Positions 1 to 9,276 are shown, counted from the first letter of the stretch. The stretch is 64,000 bases of DNA from Gordonia liuliyuniae (GCF_021739025.1 NZ_JAKKOT010000003.1:806001-870000), one strand, 5' to 3'. The notes: generated by a model from the sequence alone, not told the origin. A program made the numbers and translations.

Positions 1-382
1 GGACGCCACGCCAGTCGTCAACGGCGCACTGCTGTTCGCGGTTGCGCCCCGCGGCTAGAGCGGTCCCGTCGGCGCAGACGCCGATAGTCCGCCGCCAACC
101 CGCCGCGATCGCCACCACGTCTGTCCAGTGGGCCACGTCGCACTGGCCGTCGTCGTTCCATCCGGTCGCCACCACGGTTCCGTCGTCTCGGAGTCCGACG
201 GTGTGCGAGCGGCCGGTGTTGCGCGCAGCGTGGACGGCGCCTGCCGCGATCGCGACGACGTCGGTCCAGTCGCCGACAGCGCATTCGCCCGCGCGGCCGT
301 CGCCCACTGCGGTGACGGTACCGTCAGGACGGAGCCCGACCCAGTGTCGTCGGCCAGCCGCGAGCGCGGCGAACGCGCTCAT
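1..382 (-). CDS. RCC1-repeat (beta-propeller) protein, 5' part only
   Basis: Reading from the ATG at 382 down to the window edge gives 127 clean codons without a stop. The protein is made of about 45-residue RCC1-type repeats: each has a G-[LV]-[RC]-x-D-G-T core, followed by an A-x-G blade turn and a C-x-V-x-x-W-x-x-V-V-A-I-A-A-G linker. RCC1 repeats fold as beta-propeller blades; in actinobacteria such proteins are mostly of unknown function, so no partner is proposed. The ATG overlaps the stop of the upstream DUF2461 gene as ATGA, which indicates translational coupling in a two-gene operon. No signal peptide is seen. The gene continues beyond position 1, so its length is unknown. Confidence 0.8.
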   Translation of the reverse strand, partial: MSAFAALAAGRRHWVGLRPDGTVTAVGDGRAGECAVGDWTDVVAIAAGAVHAARNTGRSHTVGLRDDGTVVATGWNDDGQCDVAHWTDVVAIAAGWRRTIGVCADGTALAAGRNREQQCAVDDWRGV

Positions 383-1008
383 CCGCCGTGTTGGACGAGC
401 CAGTCGAGGAGCGGCCGTGTCTGTCTCCAGTGTGCGCGGATCTCGTCGACGAGATCGGGGGTGTGGATGATTCCCTCGAAGCCGTAGTCGCGGTTGGCGA
501 TCAATGATCGGTGTCGGAGGAGTTCGATTCGTGGGTGGTCTTTCGCCCACCCACGAGGTGCGGTCTTGAGCCGGTCGCCGTCGATCTCCCAGCCTCGTCG
601 CTGAAGTCCGTCAACGAGCTTCTCGAGCTCGGCGCCGTGCAGGTCGTCGTCGATGGCGCGGCGCAGGAAGGCCAGGCGTTCAGGTTCGGCGTGATAGAAG
701 CCTGCCCCGACGCGGACCCCGGGGGCGCCGATCTGGACGTAGTAGCCGGTTGCCGGGGCGACGGCGACGAAGGCGCCCTGGTGGGTCTTGTACGGTGTCT
801 TGTCCTTCGAGAATCGCACGTCACGGTACGGGCGGAAGATCTTCGCGTCGCCGAACTCGTCGGCCAACTCGGCGGTGAGAGCGGTCATCGGCGCGGCGAC
901 GGCATCGCGGTAGACGTCGCGGTGCGCGTCCCAGAAGACTCTGCTGTTGTCGATCTCGAGGTCGTCGTAGAAGTCGAGGGCCGCTTCGGGGAATCCAGTG
1001 AAGCTCAT
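379..1008 (-). CDS. DUF2461 family protein
   Basis: A 209-residue protein starting at ATG 1008. It matches the DUF2461 (TIGR02453) pattern: an N-terminal F-x-x-x-L-x-x-N-N/D-x-x-x-[FW] region, then R-D-V-R-F-S-K-D-K-T-P-Y-K-x-H around residues 63-77, then a Y-Y-V-Q-I element and a G-x-G-F-Y stretch. The length is normal for the family. The biochemical role is unknown. It is upstream of, and overlaps by ATGA, the RCC1-repeat gene, so the two are probably cotranscribed. It has no membrane segment or signal peptide and is expected in the cytoplasm. Confidence 0.85.
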   Translation of the reverse strand: MSFTGFPEAALDFYDDLEIDNSRVFWDAHRDVYRDAVAAPMTALTAELADEFGDAKIFRPYRDVRFSKDKTPYKTHQGAFVAVAPATGYYVQIGAPGVRVGAGFYHAEPERLAFLRRAIDDDLHGAELEKLVDGLQRRGWEIDGDRLKTAPRGWAKDHPRIELLRHRSLIANRDYGFEGIIHTPDLVDEIRAHWRQTRPLLDWLVQHGG

Positions 1009-1098
1009 GGGTCGAGAATATCGACCGGGCGTACTACGAGCTGGACACCGGGTTCAGCAGCTTCGCGGCAGGCCCACATTCGACCCGCGCGCCGCCGA

Positions 1099-1869
1099 TC
1101 AGAACAGTGAATGGTGCAGAAGCGATGGCCACTGCGCCAGATCGGCAGGAGTGCGGGCAACGGTCAGCGATGCGTTCGGCAGTGTCTCGACGAGTGCCTG
1201 TGCGGTCGAGAGGGGATGAGCGGGGTCGTCGATCCAGGCGAGGATCGTCGTGGGCACAGCGATCGCGGTGATGTCGTCGAGCGGTGGCAGGTCGCTGAGC
1301 GCGGCGCCCCGCAGTACTGAGGGGAGCAGCGATTCGGCGACAGCGGGCAGGGTCGGCGGTGCGTCCGCCGACGCCGGAGGGTGTGGGCTGTCGGCTCCCG
1401 AGGCGACGAACGCCGCGAGCCCCTCCTGCTCGACGATGTCGGCTGACCGTCGATACTCCTCGGCCTTGGCACCTCGGGTGGCCCATGCCGTCGCGGGAAC
1501 CATCAGTGTGAGGCTCGAGAATCTTTCGGGTTCGCGGACTGCCGCATGCAGCAGGGTGCCGGCGCCCATCGACGGCCCGACTCCGTGGACCCGCTCGCCG
1601 GGGAACCAGTGGTCGAGGAGCCGCAGGAGGTCGTCGGCGAGATTCGTCCACCGATAGTCGTCGGGCGCCGCGGCACCGGTCGACTCGCCGTGGCCGCGCG
1701 CGTCGTACCGCAGCAGGCGTGTCCCGGACAGGCCGCGACCGAGGTCCATGCCGAGCACACGGTCACGTGACCGGCTCGACGTCAGGCCGTGCAATTGGAC
1801 GACGGCCCGTCCACCTTCGTCGCTGAACTGGGTCGCGATCCGGGCTCCGGGAACGTCGAACGTGGGCAC
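1099..1869 (-). CDS. alpha/beta hydrolase
   Basis: A 256-residue alpha/beta-hydrolase. The GTG start at 1869 is chosen because AGGAGAG lies four bases upstream; the frame stays open much further upstream but that part is compositional. An oxyanion HG motif occurs in V-Q-L-H-G-L near residue 23, a Y-D-A-R-G-H-G-E-S strand/turn follows, and the nucleophile elbow is G-P-S-M-G. A late Asp in A-W-I-D-D fits the acid position; the catalytic His is not clear, and H-H near the C-terminus is the only candidate. The substrate cannot be inferred. It is divergent from the condensation-fold gene at 1921, and the 51 bp between them must hold both promoters. Confidence 0.8.
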   Translation of the reverse strand: MPTFDVPGARIATQFSDEGGRAVVQLHGLTSSRSRDRVLGMDLGRGLSGTRLLRYDARGHGESTGAAAPDDYRWTNLADDLLRLLDHWFPGERVHGVGPSMGAGTLLHAAVREPERFSSLTLMVPATAWATRGAKAEEYRRSADIVEQEGLAAFVASGADSPHPPASADAPPTLPAVAESLLPSVLRGAALSDLPPLDDITAIAVPTTILAWIDDPAHPLSTAQALVETLPNASLTVARTPADLAQWPSLLHHSLF

Positions 1870-1920
1870 GGGTCTCTCCTGGAGTTGCGGCGATCGGGAT
1901 GGGGCGTAGCGTACACCGGC

Positions 1921-3204
1921 ATGCGTCTGGACAACGTCGGCCACCTGCGACTGCCGTTCGGCAGGCTGTGGGGGTACGACGTGCGTGTCGGCGACCGCGG
2001 CACCGAGCAGCCGGTCTCGTTCGACCAGCGGCGACACGTCGGAGCGGGGGATCGGCCAGGTTCGTGGATGGCGCTCTCGTTCCGCCTCGACGGGCCGGTG
2101 GACCGTGGGGTTCTCGCGTCGGCGTGGCTCGCCGTGATCGATCGCCACGACACGCTGCGGACGGTGTTCGCTCCGGGCGACGACGGACCGCGGCTGTTCG
2201 AGGTCGACATCGCTCCGGGCGGCTGGGTCGAGCACCCGATCGGGCCGGGGCAGGCGGTCAACGAGGCTCTCCGCGACGTCCTCGACACCGCGTGCTCGCC
2301 GTACGTTTCGCCGTCGCACCGCTTGTGCGTATTGGAGACGGCGACGTCGTCGACTGTCGTCGTCGCGGCCGACCATTCGCACGTGGACATGTGGTCGATG
2401 CTCGTCGTCGCCCGAGATCTGCTCGCCGGAATCACCGCGGGCGGGCGCCCGTCGCTGCCGGCCGCTGCTGCGTTCGTCGATCACACGCGTGCGCTCGCGG
2501 AGCGCCCGACGGCTCCCTCCGACGTGCACCGCCGGTGGGAGGAGATCCTGACAGCCGGCGGCGGTGTGATGCCTCGATTCCCGCTGCAGTTGGGGCCAGC
2601 CGAGCCTCAACCCGAGCGCGTCGAAGTGCGTGACGTGTTCGACGTCGACCAAAGTGCGACGTTCTCCGCGCAGGCGCGTGCCGACGGAGTGTCGACGTTG
2701 TCGCTCGCGGTGTCGGTGATGACCGCGGTGACCCGTGACCTCGCGGACGCCCCGCTGCGCGCCGTGTTTCCGGTGCACAGCCGATACGAGGACACCTGGC
2801 ACGAGTCGGTCGGCTGGTTCATCACGAACTCGGTGCTCGAATCGGCCGACCCGGATCCGGCGGCGAGCGCCGACGCCATCCGCGAGGCGGTGCGCCTCGG
2901 TTCGTGGCCGCTGCGCGACGTGTTGGACGCGTGGGGTGGCGACATGCCGGAGAAAGCAGGCATGTTCGCGATCTCATGGCTCGACCTCCGGCGTCTCCCG
3001 GTACAGATCGACTCGCACACGATCGACGCGCAGTACGTCGGAGCGGTCATCCGCACCGATGGCGTCATGCTGTGGTTCATCCTCGACGACGCTGGCCTGC
3101 ATCTGCGATGCCGATACCCGGACACCGTCGACGCTCGCCGCAATGTGGGTGGCTGGCTCGACGTCCTCGTCGAACGAATGCGGTCGCTGGCAGCCTCATC
3201 GTGA
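1921..3204 (+). CDS. stand-alone condensation-domain-like acyltransferase
   Basis: A 427-residue protein. ATG 1921 is preferred; the open frame extends upstream over the divergent hydrolase start, which is unlikely to be coding. The fold signature is that of NRPS condensation/PapA/WS-DGAT acyltransferases: an HxxxD active-site motif (H152-S-H-V-D156), preceded about 45 residues earlier by a D-R-H-D-T-L-R-T-V-F element typical of condensation domains. Gly after the Asp is replaced by Met, so it is a variant of HHxxxDG. No carrier-protein, adenylation or export domain is present in the chain or nearby. The role is probably acyl transfer onto a lipid or sugar alcohol, but the substrate is unknown. 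Confidence 0.65.
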   Translation: MRLDNVGHLRLPFGRLWGYDVRVGDRGTEQPVSFDQRRHVGAGDRPGSWMALSFRLDGPVDRGVLASAWLAVIDRHDTLRTVFAPGDDGPRLFEVDIAPGGWVEHPIGPGQAVNEALRDVLDTACSPYVSPSHRLCVLETATSSTVVVAADHSHVDMWSMLVVARDLLAGITAGGRPSLPAAAAFVDHTRALAERPTAPSDVHRRWEEILTAGGGVMPRFPLQLGPAEPQPERVEVRDVFDVDQSATFSAQARADGVSTLSLAVSVMTAVTRDLADAPLRAVFPVHSRYEDTWHESVGWFITNSVLESADPDPAASADAIREAVRLGSWPLRDVLDAWGGDMPEKAGMFAISWLDLRRLPVQIDSHTIDAQYVGAVIRTDGVMLWFILDDAGLHLRCRYPDTVDARRNVGGWLDVLVERMRSLAASS

Positions 3205-3452
3205 TCACCCGGCGGCTCTGAGCGTCGCCAGGATCTCCCCGCGATGTCACGTACCTACACCGTTCAGGCGCCACGACCGCCGATAGCCCGATGCTCGCCC
3301 CCTGCGGTGTAGGTTTCGCTGCCGCAGCACCCGTACGCCCCAGGTCGATGTGAGTCGTCCATCGGTTTCCACGTGAACCAGGTAACACGCGAGATACACG
3401 ACGAGAGTAGATTCACTCCCGCTGCACAACGCATACCCAGGGAGGAACGCCG
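3205..3452. other. intergenic region with a 9-bp inverted repeat
   Basis: This 248-bp gap lies upstream of the amino-acid permease. It contains CCTACACCG at 3254-3262 and its exact complement CGGTGTAGG at 3305-3313, 42 bp apart, which could be paired regulator half-sites or the base of a long stem. GGAGGAA at 3441-3447 is the ribosome binding site of the permease. No riboswitch class or RNA gene is recognised. Confidence 0.35.
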
Positions 3453-4889
3453 GTGACGTCTACACCGCAGAGCGCCGACAAGATCGACGACACGAGCGTC
3501 GACGAGGGCTACCAGAGAGGCCTCACGTCCGGCACCGTGCAGATGATCGCCATCGGCGGAGCCATCGGCACCGGCCTGTTCTACGGGGCGGGCGGCGCGA
3601 TCGAGAAGGCAGGCCCGGCGCTGATCCTGGCGTACGCCCTCGCAGGTCTCGCGATCTTCATCGTGATGCGATCCCTCGGTGACCTCCTGCTCTACCGCCC
3701 GATCTCCGGCGGCATCAGCGAGTACGCCGACGAGTTCCTCGGTCGGTTCATGGGCTTCAGCCAGGGCTGGACGTACTGGGCAGTGTGGGTCACCACCTGC
3801 ATGGCCGAAATCACGGTGGCCGGCAAGTACATCAACTACTGGTGGCCGGCGATCCCGGTATGGGTGACCGCACTCGTCGCGCTCATCGTGCTGTTCGGCG
3901 CGAACCTGATCTCCGTCGGACTGTTCGGTCGCGCCGAATTCTGGTTCTCGGCGATCAAGGTGACCGCCATCCTCGGCATGATCATCATCGGCATCGGCGT
4001 GCTGCTCCCGATCTCCGGGCTGGGGCCGGACGTCGGACCGTCGGTGACGAATCTGTGGAGCGACGGCGGCTTCTTCGCAACCGGATTCACCAACGCGCTG
4101 CTCAGCCTGCAGATCGTCATGTTCGCCTACGTCGGTGTCGAACTCGTCGGCGTCACCGCGGGTGAGGCGCAGAATCCGCGCGTCACCCTCCGCCGCGCCA
4201 TCAACTCGGTCCCGTTTCGCATCGGCATCTTCTACGTCGGTTCGCTCCTTGTCATCCTGTCGGTCCGTAGCTGGAAGGACTTTCACGAGGGCACCAGCCC
4301 GTTCGTCGCTGTGTTCCAATACATCGGCATCCCGGGCGCGGCGGGCATCATCAACTTCATCCTGCTCACCGCAGCGTTGTCCTCGTGCAACTCGGGCATC
4401 TACTCGACCGGACGCATGGTGCGATCGCTGTCGCAGCGCGGCGACGCACCGAGCGCCCTCGCCAACTTGTCGAGCCGTCAAGTACCGGTCACCGGCATCG
4501 TGCTCAGCGCCGTCGTCATGGTGATCGGCGTGGTCGTCAACGTGATCGACCCGGATCACGCGTTCACCTACATCACGTCCGTGTCGACGGTCGGAATCGT
4601 CGTCGTGTGGGCGACGATCATCGTGTGTCAGATGCGGTACCGGTTCAAGGTCCGTTCCGGGGATCTGCCCGACTCCGGCTATCCCGTCCCGGGCGGCATG
4701 GTCAGCTCCACGGTCGCGCTCGCGTTCCTCGGCATGGTCGTCGTGCTGTTGTTCTTCAACCAGGACGGCCGGATCGCCCTCGTCGTCGGCGCCATCTGGT
4801 TCATCATCGTGACGGCCTGCTACTTCGGGTGGACGGGCGGCCGACGTCGACAGGTCAGGCGCTCCGGAACGCCCGCCGTGATGCGCTGA
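3453..4889 (+). CDS. APC-family amino-acid permease
   Basis: A 478-residue polytopic membrane protein. The GTG at 3453 is preceded by a strong GGAGGAA. The APC/AAT signature G-G-A-I-G-T-G-L-F-Y-G-A-G-G-A-I is at residues 35-50 in TM1, and about 12 hydrophobic segments follow, which is the usual length and topology for amino-acid:proton symporters such as AnsP, CycA or GabP. The substrate cannot be decided from sequence. It is followed 12 bp later by an AraC-type regulator on the same strand, so they may share a transcript and respond to the same nutrient. Confidence 0.9.
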   Translation: MTSTPQSADKIDDTSVDEGYQRGLTSGTVQMIAIGGAIGTGLFYGAGGAIEKAGPALILAYALAGLAIFIVMRSLGDLLLYRPISGGISEYADEFLGRFMGFSQGWTYWAVWVTTCMAEITVAGKYINYWWPAIPVWVTALVALIVLFGANLISVGLFGRAEFWFSAIKVTAILGMIIIGIGVLLPISGLGPDVGPSVTNLWSDGGFFATGFTNALLSLQIVMFAYVGVELVGVTAGEAQNPRVTLRRAINSVPFRIGIFYVGSLLVILSVRSWKDFHEGTSPFVAVFQYIGIPGAAGIINFILLTAALSSCNSGIYSTGRMVRSLSQRGDAPSALANLSSRQVPVTGIVLSAVVMVIGVVVNVIDPDHAFTYITSVSTVGIVVVWATIIVCQMRYRFKVRSGDLPDSGYPVPGGMVSSTVALAFLGMVVVLLFFNQDGRIALVVGAIWFIIVTACYFGWTGGRRRQVRRSGTPAVMR

Positions 4890-4901
4890 CTGTCGGCCAC
4901 C

Positions 4902-5918
4902 ATGGATTGGAGCATCCCGCGGTCGTCGGCGGGAGTCCTCGTCTTGCTGGGCCTCGCCCGAGACGCCGGGCTGTCCGATGAGCAGACGCTCGCCGGCACC
5001 GGGCTCGACGTCGATGTCGTGACGAGACCCGACTCGGAAGTTCAGCTCCGACAGGAACTCGTCGTCGTCGGCAACCTCGTCGACGTGCTCGGCGACCGCA
5101 CCGGCGTCGGCGTGCGGGCGGGTGCTCGCTACCAGCTGACGACGTACGGGATCTTCGGGTTCGCGCTGATCAGCAGCCCGACTCTGCGGAGCGCCGTGGA
5201 GGTCGGGCTGCGCTACTTCGACCTGGCGTTCGCGTTCTCGCGCATCGAGCCACGCGACGTCGACGACCGGTTCGAGCTGGTGTTCACCGCCCCGGACGTG
5301 CCGGCGGCTGTGCGACGATTCGTCGTTGAACGGGACCTCGCCGCAGTGCGCACGATCGCGCGCGACCTCGTCGCCGACGCGGATCGTCCGCTCGAGATCC
5401 AGTTCGCCTTCGACGAACCCGACCACATCGAGCCGTACATCGAGGTGTTCGACGCGCGTCCCGTGTTCGGGGGCGACGAGACGCTGCTGCGTCTGCCGCG
5501 AGAGGTCATCGACGAGCCGTTGCCGCGCGCCGATGCGCAGGCGGCGGCGTTCGCACAGGCGCAGTGCCGCGACCTGCTGCGCACGCGGGCGGCACGGTCG
5601 GGTCTGGCGGCACGGGTCCAAGATCTGCTGACGACCGACCCGGCGAAACCGCCGACCGCAGACGAGGCGGCGCGCGCTCTCGCGATGAGCACCCGGACGT
5701 TGCGTCACCGGCTGGCGGCCGAGGGCTCCTCGTATCGCGGTCTGCTGCAGGAGATGCGCTCTCGACTCGCCGAGGAGATGTTGGTGAGCGGCCGACTCAC
5801 CGTCACCGAGACCGCGCAGCGGCTGGGCTATGTCGAGGTGTCGAGCTTCTCGCAGGCCTTCCACCGCTGGCACGGCTGCGGTCCCGCCGAGTACGTGCGG
5901 CGTCGCACCGGCCGCTGA
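4902..5918 (+). CDS. AraC-family transcriptional regulator
   Basis: A 338-residue regulator with the layout of the OruR/ArgR-like AraC group. An N-terminal ligand-binding region of the Arabinose_bd type (about residues 20-200) includes a G-x-R-A-G-A-R-Y-Q-L-T-T-Y-G-I-F-G-F element. A C-terminal double helix-turn-helix covers about residues 245-335, with T-L-R-H-R-L in the first recognition helix and the typical F-S-Q-A-F-H-R-W-H-G-C-G-P-A-E-Y ending. It sits between an amino-acid permease and a flavin monooxygenase on the same strand. Control of one or both neighbours is a reasonable inference, but no operator was identified. Confidence 0.88.
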   Translation: MDWSIPRSSAGVLVLLGLARDAGLSDEQTLAGTGLDVDVVTRPDSEVQLRQELVVVGNLVDVLGDRTGVGVRAGARYQLTTYGIFGFALISSPTLRSAVEVGLRYFDLAFAFSRIEPRDVDDRFELVFTAPDVPAAVRRFVVERDLAAVRTIARDLVADADRPLEIQFAFDEPDHIEPYIEVFDARPVFGGDETLLRLPREVIDEPLPRADAQAAAFAQAQCRDLLRTRAARSGLAARVQDLLTTDPAKPPTADEAARALAMSTRTLRHRLAAEGSSYRGLLQEMRSRLAEEMLVSGRLTVTETAQRLGYVEVSSFSQAFHRWHGCGPAEYVRRRTGR

Positions 5919-5993
5919 GGGGTTGCCGAAACGAGTAACTCTTGCGCCGTCGTGCACCTGCCGATCGCGCGGCCGCGGTTATACCGTGAGGGC

Positions 5994-7478
5994 ATGACAG
6001 CAGATACGCGCCCGACGATCGCCATCATCGGCACCGGATTCGGCGGCATCGGGATGGCCGCACAGCTCACCCAGGCCGGCTACGACGACTTCGTCATCTT
6101 CGAGAAGGCCGACGACGTCGGGGGAGTGTGGCGCGACAACGAGTATCCGGGAGCCGAATGCGATGTGCCGTCGCACCTGTACTCGTTCTCGTTCGCGCCG
6201 AAACCCGACTGGTCACGGAGGTTCGCGGGCCAGCAGGAGATCTTCGGATACTTGAACGAGTGCGCCGACCGTTTCGATCTCCGCCGAAACATCCGGTTCG
6301 GCACCGAGGTCCTCACCGCGACGTTCGACGAGTCGGCAGGCGAATGGGTACTCGAGCTGAACGGCGAGCAGACACATCGCGCGCAGATACTGATCGCAGC
6401 GACCGGCCAGCTGAGTCGTCCCGCCTACCCGCGGATCGACGGCATCGACAGCTTCTCCGGGACGATGTTCCATTCGGCGACGTGGGACCACGACTACGAG
6501 TTCGAAGGCAAGAGGGTCGCGGTGATCGGGACCGGCGCGTCCGCCATCCAGTTCGTCCCGCACATCGCTCATCGCGCTGCGGGGCTGGAACTGTTCCAGC
6601 GGCACGCGCCGCACGTCATCGACAAACCCGATTACCCGTACCGGCAGAGCGTGATCGCGGCGTTCAAACGATTCCCGACACTGCTGAAGGCGTCGCGTCT
6701 CGCGACGTACGCGTGGTTGGAGCCGCGTGGGCTGGGGTTCAACGGCTCCAAGTCGGGCCGGTTGTTGATCAGCGTCTTCGAGAAGCGGTATCTGAAGTCG
6801 TTGAAGAAGCAGATCGCCGACCCGGAGCTGCGTCGCAAGGTGACTCCGACCGATCCGATGGGGTGCAAGCGGATCCTCATGTCGAACGACTACTACCCGG
6901 CTCTCGTCCGCGAGCACGTCGACGTCGTCACGGACGGTATCGAGCGCATCGAACCCAGCGGTGTGGTGACCGTCGACGGAAAGCTGCACGAGGTAGACGC
7001 CATCGTCCTGGGCACGGGGTTCGCGGCCACCGAATTCCTGGCGCCGATGACGGTGACCGGGCTCGGCGGCGAAGACTTGAACGAGGCGTGGCGCGACGGC
7101 GCTCAGGCGTACCTGGGCATCGCGGTCGCCGGGTTCCCGAGCTTCTTCATGCTGTACGGGCCCAACACGAACCTGTCGCACAACTCGATCGTCTACATGC
7201 TCGAATCGCAGTTCGCGTACATCGTCGACGCGGTGCGGGAGATCGATCGCAGCGCAGGCCGGTGGCTCACCGTCCGGCAAGACGTGGAGGACGCCTACAA
7301 CGCCGACATCCAGGCACAGCTCGGTACGACGGTCTGGGCGACGGGATGCGACGGCTGGTACACGACGGCGTCCGGCAAGAATACCCAGAACTGGCCGGGG
7401 TTCACCTTCAAATATCGTTCGGCGACACGCGAATTCGACCCGAACGCCTATGCGGCGCCAGGGGCGACGCACGCGTAG
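5994..7478 (+). CDS. flavin-dependent monooxygenase, Baeyer-Villiger/FMO type
   Basis: A 494-residue flavoprotein starting at ATG 5994, preceded by GTGAGGG. The first Rossmann motif (FAD) is G-T-G-F-G-G at residues 13-18; a second Rossmann motif for NADPH, V-I-G-T-G-A-S-A, lies near residue 180. Between them is F-S-G-T-M-F-H-S-A-T-W-D, which fits the Baeyer-Villiger fingerprint FxGxxxHxxxW[P/D]. Such enzymes insert oxygen next to a carbonyl of ketones or oxidise heteroatoms. The substrate is unknown. The AraC gene 75 bp upstream on the same strand is the likely regulator. Confidence 0.9.
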   Translation: MTADTRPTIAIIGTGFGGIGMAAQLTQAGYDDFVIFEKADDVGGVWRDNEYPGAECDVPSHLYSFSFAPKPDWSRRFAGQQEIFGYLNECADRFDLRRNIRFGTEVLTATFDESAGEWVLELNGEQTHRAQILIAATGQLSRPAYPRIDGIDSFSGTMFHSATWDHDYEFEGKRVAVIGTGASAIQFVPHIAHRAAGLELFQRHAPHVIDKPDYPYRQSVIAAFKRFPTLLKASRLATYAWLEPRGLGFNGSKSGRLLISVFEKRYLKSLKKQIADPELRRKVTPTDPMGCKRILMSNDYYPALVREHVDVVTDGIERIEPSGVVTVDGKLHEVDAIVLGTGFAATEFLAPMTVTGLGGEDLNEAWRDGAQAYLGIAVAGFPSFFMLYGPNTNLSHNSIVYMLESQFAYIVDAVREIDRSAGRWLTVRQDVEDAYNADIQAQLGTTVWATGCDGWYTTASGKNTQNWPGFTFKYRSATREFDPNAYAAPGATHA

Positions 7479-7495
7479 ACCGGGCGATGACGAAG

Positions 7496-7541
7496 AACGC
7501 GGTCGGTGGGCCCGGGGAAACTCGGGCGCACCGACCGCGTT
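7496..7541. terminator. hairpin terminator downstream of the monooxygenase
   Basis: Perfect 13-bp arms (AACGCGGTCGGTG at 7496-7508 and its complement at 7529-7541) enclose a GC-rich loop that pairs further (CCCG with CGGG). It lies between two converging genes and can serve both strands. No long T-tract follows on the + strand. Confidence 0.65.
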
Positions 7542-7582
7542 GTTTCGCGTTCAGTTCCTCCAGGTGAAGTGACCCCTCCCGG

Positions 7583-8371
7583 TCACTTGACCTCTGAACG
7601 CATTATTCGGTTGACACCGAAGAACAAGGGGATCGCGAACCAGATGACGCAGCCGGACAGGAAGTGCGCCCAGTCCGAGCCCGACGGCGAGGACGCCAGC
7701 ATCGGGAGGCGGATCCAGTCGATCAGGTGGTCGTTGATCCAGGGCACGACGGCGCCGATGATCTCCAGCACCGTCGGGATGACGAAGTAGGCGACGATCG
7801 CGGCGGGCGTGTTCAAAAGCAGTGCGGCGAACGCGAATCCGACGAGTACGCCGACCAGTATGTTGAGCAGTCCGGAGACCAGTGCGCTTCCCGAGATCGA
7901 CCACTCGCCGCCGTCGGAGTAGATCAGCCCGCCGACGAGATTGCACAGTGCGCCGAGCGCGAGCGCGATCACGACGGCCGCGATCGAGGCGATGATCGAG
8001 ACGGTCAGCTTGGCGACGATGACCCGTTCGCGCCGCGGCTCCATCGTGAACGTGGTGAGCGCGTTCCGTTGGCTCCACTCACTGGTCACCAGCAGGATCG
8101 CCATCACCGGCAGCAGGAATGCCATCGGAGCGGTCATCAGGTCGAACAGATTCGCGAAGGTGATGTTGCCGTCCGCGCTGGAGTCGGACGTGCCCGGACC
8201 GACGATCAGAACGACGACGCCGATGATCGCCGAGATCGCGGCGATGGACGCCGCCAACCAGAAGCTGGCGCGGGTGTCGACGAGTTTGCGGAGTTCGACC
8301 TTGATCAGTCGGCTCAACGGGATGCCGGGGCCGGTGAAGACGGCCGACGCGGGCTGTGTGGTCGCGGTCAT
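7583..8371 (-). CDS. ABC-2 type transporter permease
   Basis: A 262-residue membrane protein with about six hydrophobic segments and an N-terminal L-I-K-V-E-L-R-K-L-x-D-T-R-x-S-x-W element typical of ABC-2 permeases. ATG 8371 overlaps the stop of the upstream ATPase gene as TGATG, indicating translational coupling; an in-frame GTG one codon earlier is the alternative. With the ATPase it forms an exporter of the type often linked to antibiotic or lipid stress. The divergent histidine kinase/response regulator pair at 9347-11341 is the likely controller. Confidence 0.85.
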   Translation of the reverse strand: MTATTQPASAVFTGPGIPLSRLIKVELRKLVDTRASFWLAASIAAISAIIGVVVLIVGPGTSDSSADGNITFANLFDLMTAPMAFLLPVMAILLVTSEWSQRNALTTFTMEPRRERVIVAKLTVSIIASIAAVVIALALGALCNLVGGLIYSDGGEWSISGSALVSGLLNILVGVLVGFAFAALLLNTPAAIVAYFVIPTVLEIIGAVVPWINDHLIDWIRLPMLASSPSGSDWAHFLSGCVIWFAIPLFFGVNRIMRSEVK

Positions 8372-9276
8372 CACTGGACTCCCTGTGGCTGTTCGCGCTG
8401 GTTCTGCTGGGTGAGCTGGAGGAACATCTCCTCCAGGCGGGCGCCGTCGCCGCCGCGCAGTTCGACGAGGTGGACCTGTGCGTCGAGTGCGATACGACCG
8501 ACGACGTCGGGGGTCGCTTCGACGCGGAAACCGCCGCCGTCCACCGGATGGGCGGCCACCCCCGCGGCATGCAGGGACTGGCCGAGATAGTTGTTGTCGA
8601 CGGCGCGGACCACCGAACCCGTGCCCGCGAGGAGTTCTTCCTTCGTGCCTTCGGCGACGATCCGTCCGTTGCCGATCACCACGAGGTCGTCGGCGATGAT
8701 CTCGATCTCGTGTAGCAGATGTGAGGAGAGGAGGACGGCGCCGCCGCGGTCGGCATACCCACGCAGGAGTGTGCGCATCCAGTGGATGCCCGCCGGGTCG
8801 AGGCCGTTGGCCGGTTCGTCGAGCATCAGGACGCTGGGGTCGCCGAGGAGAGCGTTCGCGATGCCCAGGCGCTGCCGCATGCCGAGCGAGTAGTTGCGGA
8901 CACGACGGCCGGCCTCCTGCGGGGTCAGGCTGACCATCGCGAGAGCGTCGTCGACGCGGGACGCGGGGACCCCCAACGTGGTCGCCGACAGACGGAGGAT
9001 CTCGGCTCCGGTGCGGCCGGCGTGCTGTGCCGACGCGTCTAGCAGGACGCCGACGTGGGTCGCTGGATTGGGGATGTCGCGGTAGGCGACACCGTTGATG
9101 GTGGCGCTGCCCGATCCGGCGGGGGTCAGACCGGCGATGATGCGCATGGTCGTCGATTTGCCTGCGCCGTTCGGACCCAGGAATCCGGTCACCCGCCCCG
9201 GCTTGCAGGTGAACGAGACGTCGTCGACGGCGACGAAGTCGCCGTAGCGCTTCGTGAGGTTCTTGACTTCGATCAT
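8371..9276 (-). CDS. ABC transporter ATP-binding protein (ABC-2 exporter)
   Basis: A 301-residue ATPase from ATG 9276 (M-I-E-V-K-N-L-T-K-R-Y-G). Walker A is G-P-N-G-A-G-K-S at residues 34-41, the ABC signature is Y-S-L-G-M-R-Q-R-L, and Walker B is V-L-M-L-D-E-P-A-N-G-L-D. A C-terminal extension of about 90 residues is typical of DrrA/CcmA-like exporters. An in-frame ATG at 9312 is an alternative start; neither has a good ribosome binding site, so translation may be leaderless. It is coupled to the downstream permease and divergent from a two-component system. Confidence 0.9.
   Translation of the reverse strand: MIEVKNLTKRYGDFVAVDDVSFTCKPGRVTGFLGPNGAGKSTTMRIIAGLTPAGSGSATINGVAYRDIPNPATHVGVLLDASAQHAGRTGAEILRLSATTLGVPASRVDDALAMVSLTPQEAGRRVRNYSLGMRQRLGIANALLGDPSVLMLDEPANGLDPAGIHWMRTLLRGYADRGGAVLLSSHLLHEIEIIADDLVVIGNGRIVAEGTKEELLAGTGSVVRAVDNNYLGQSLHAAGVAAHPVDGGGFRVEATPDVVGRIALDAQVHLVELRGGDGARLEEMFLQLTQQNQREQPQGVQ

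Noticed and set aside
3264..5957. Very long open frame on the minus strand opposite the permease and AraC genes
   Set aside because: It mirrors two well-supported plus-strand genes, encodes an Arg/His/Asp-rich low-complexity product and matches no family; GC-rich codon bias keeps antisense frames open.
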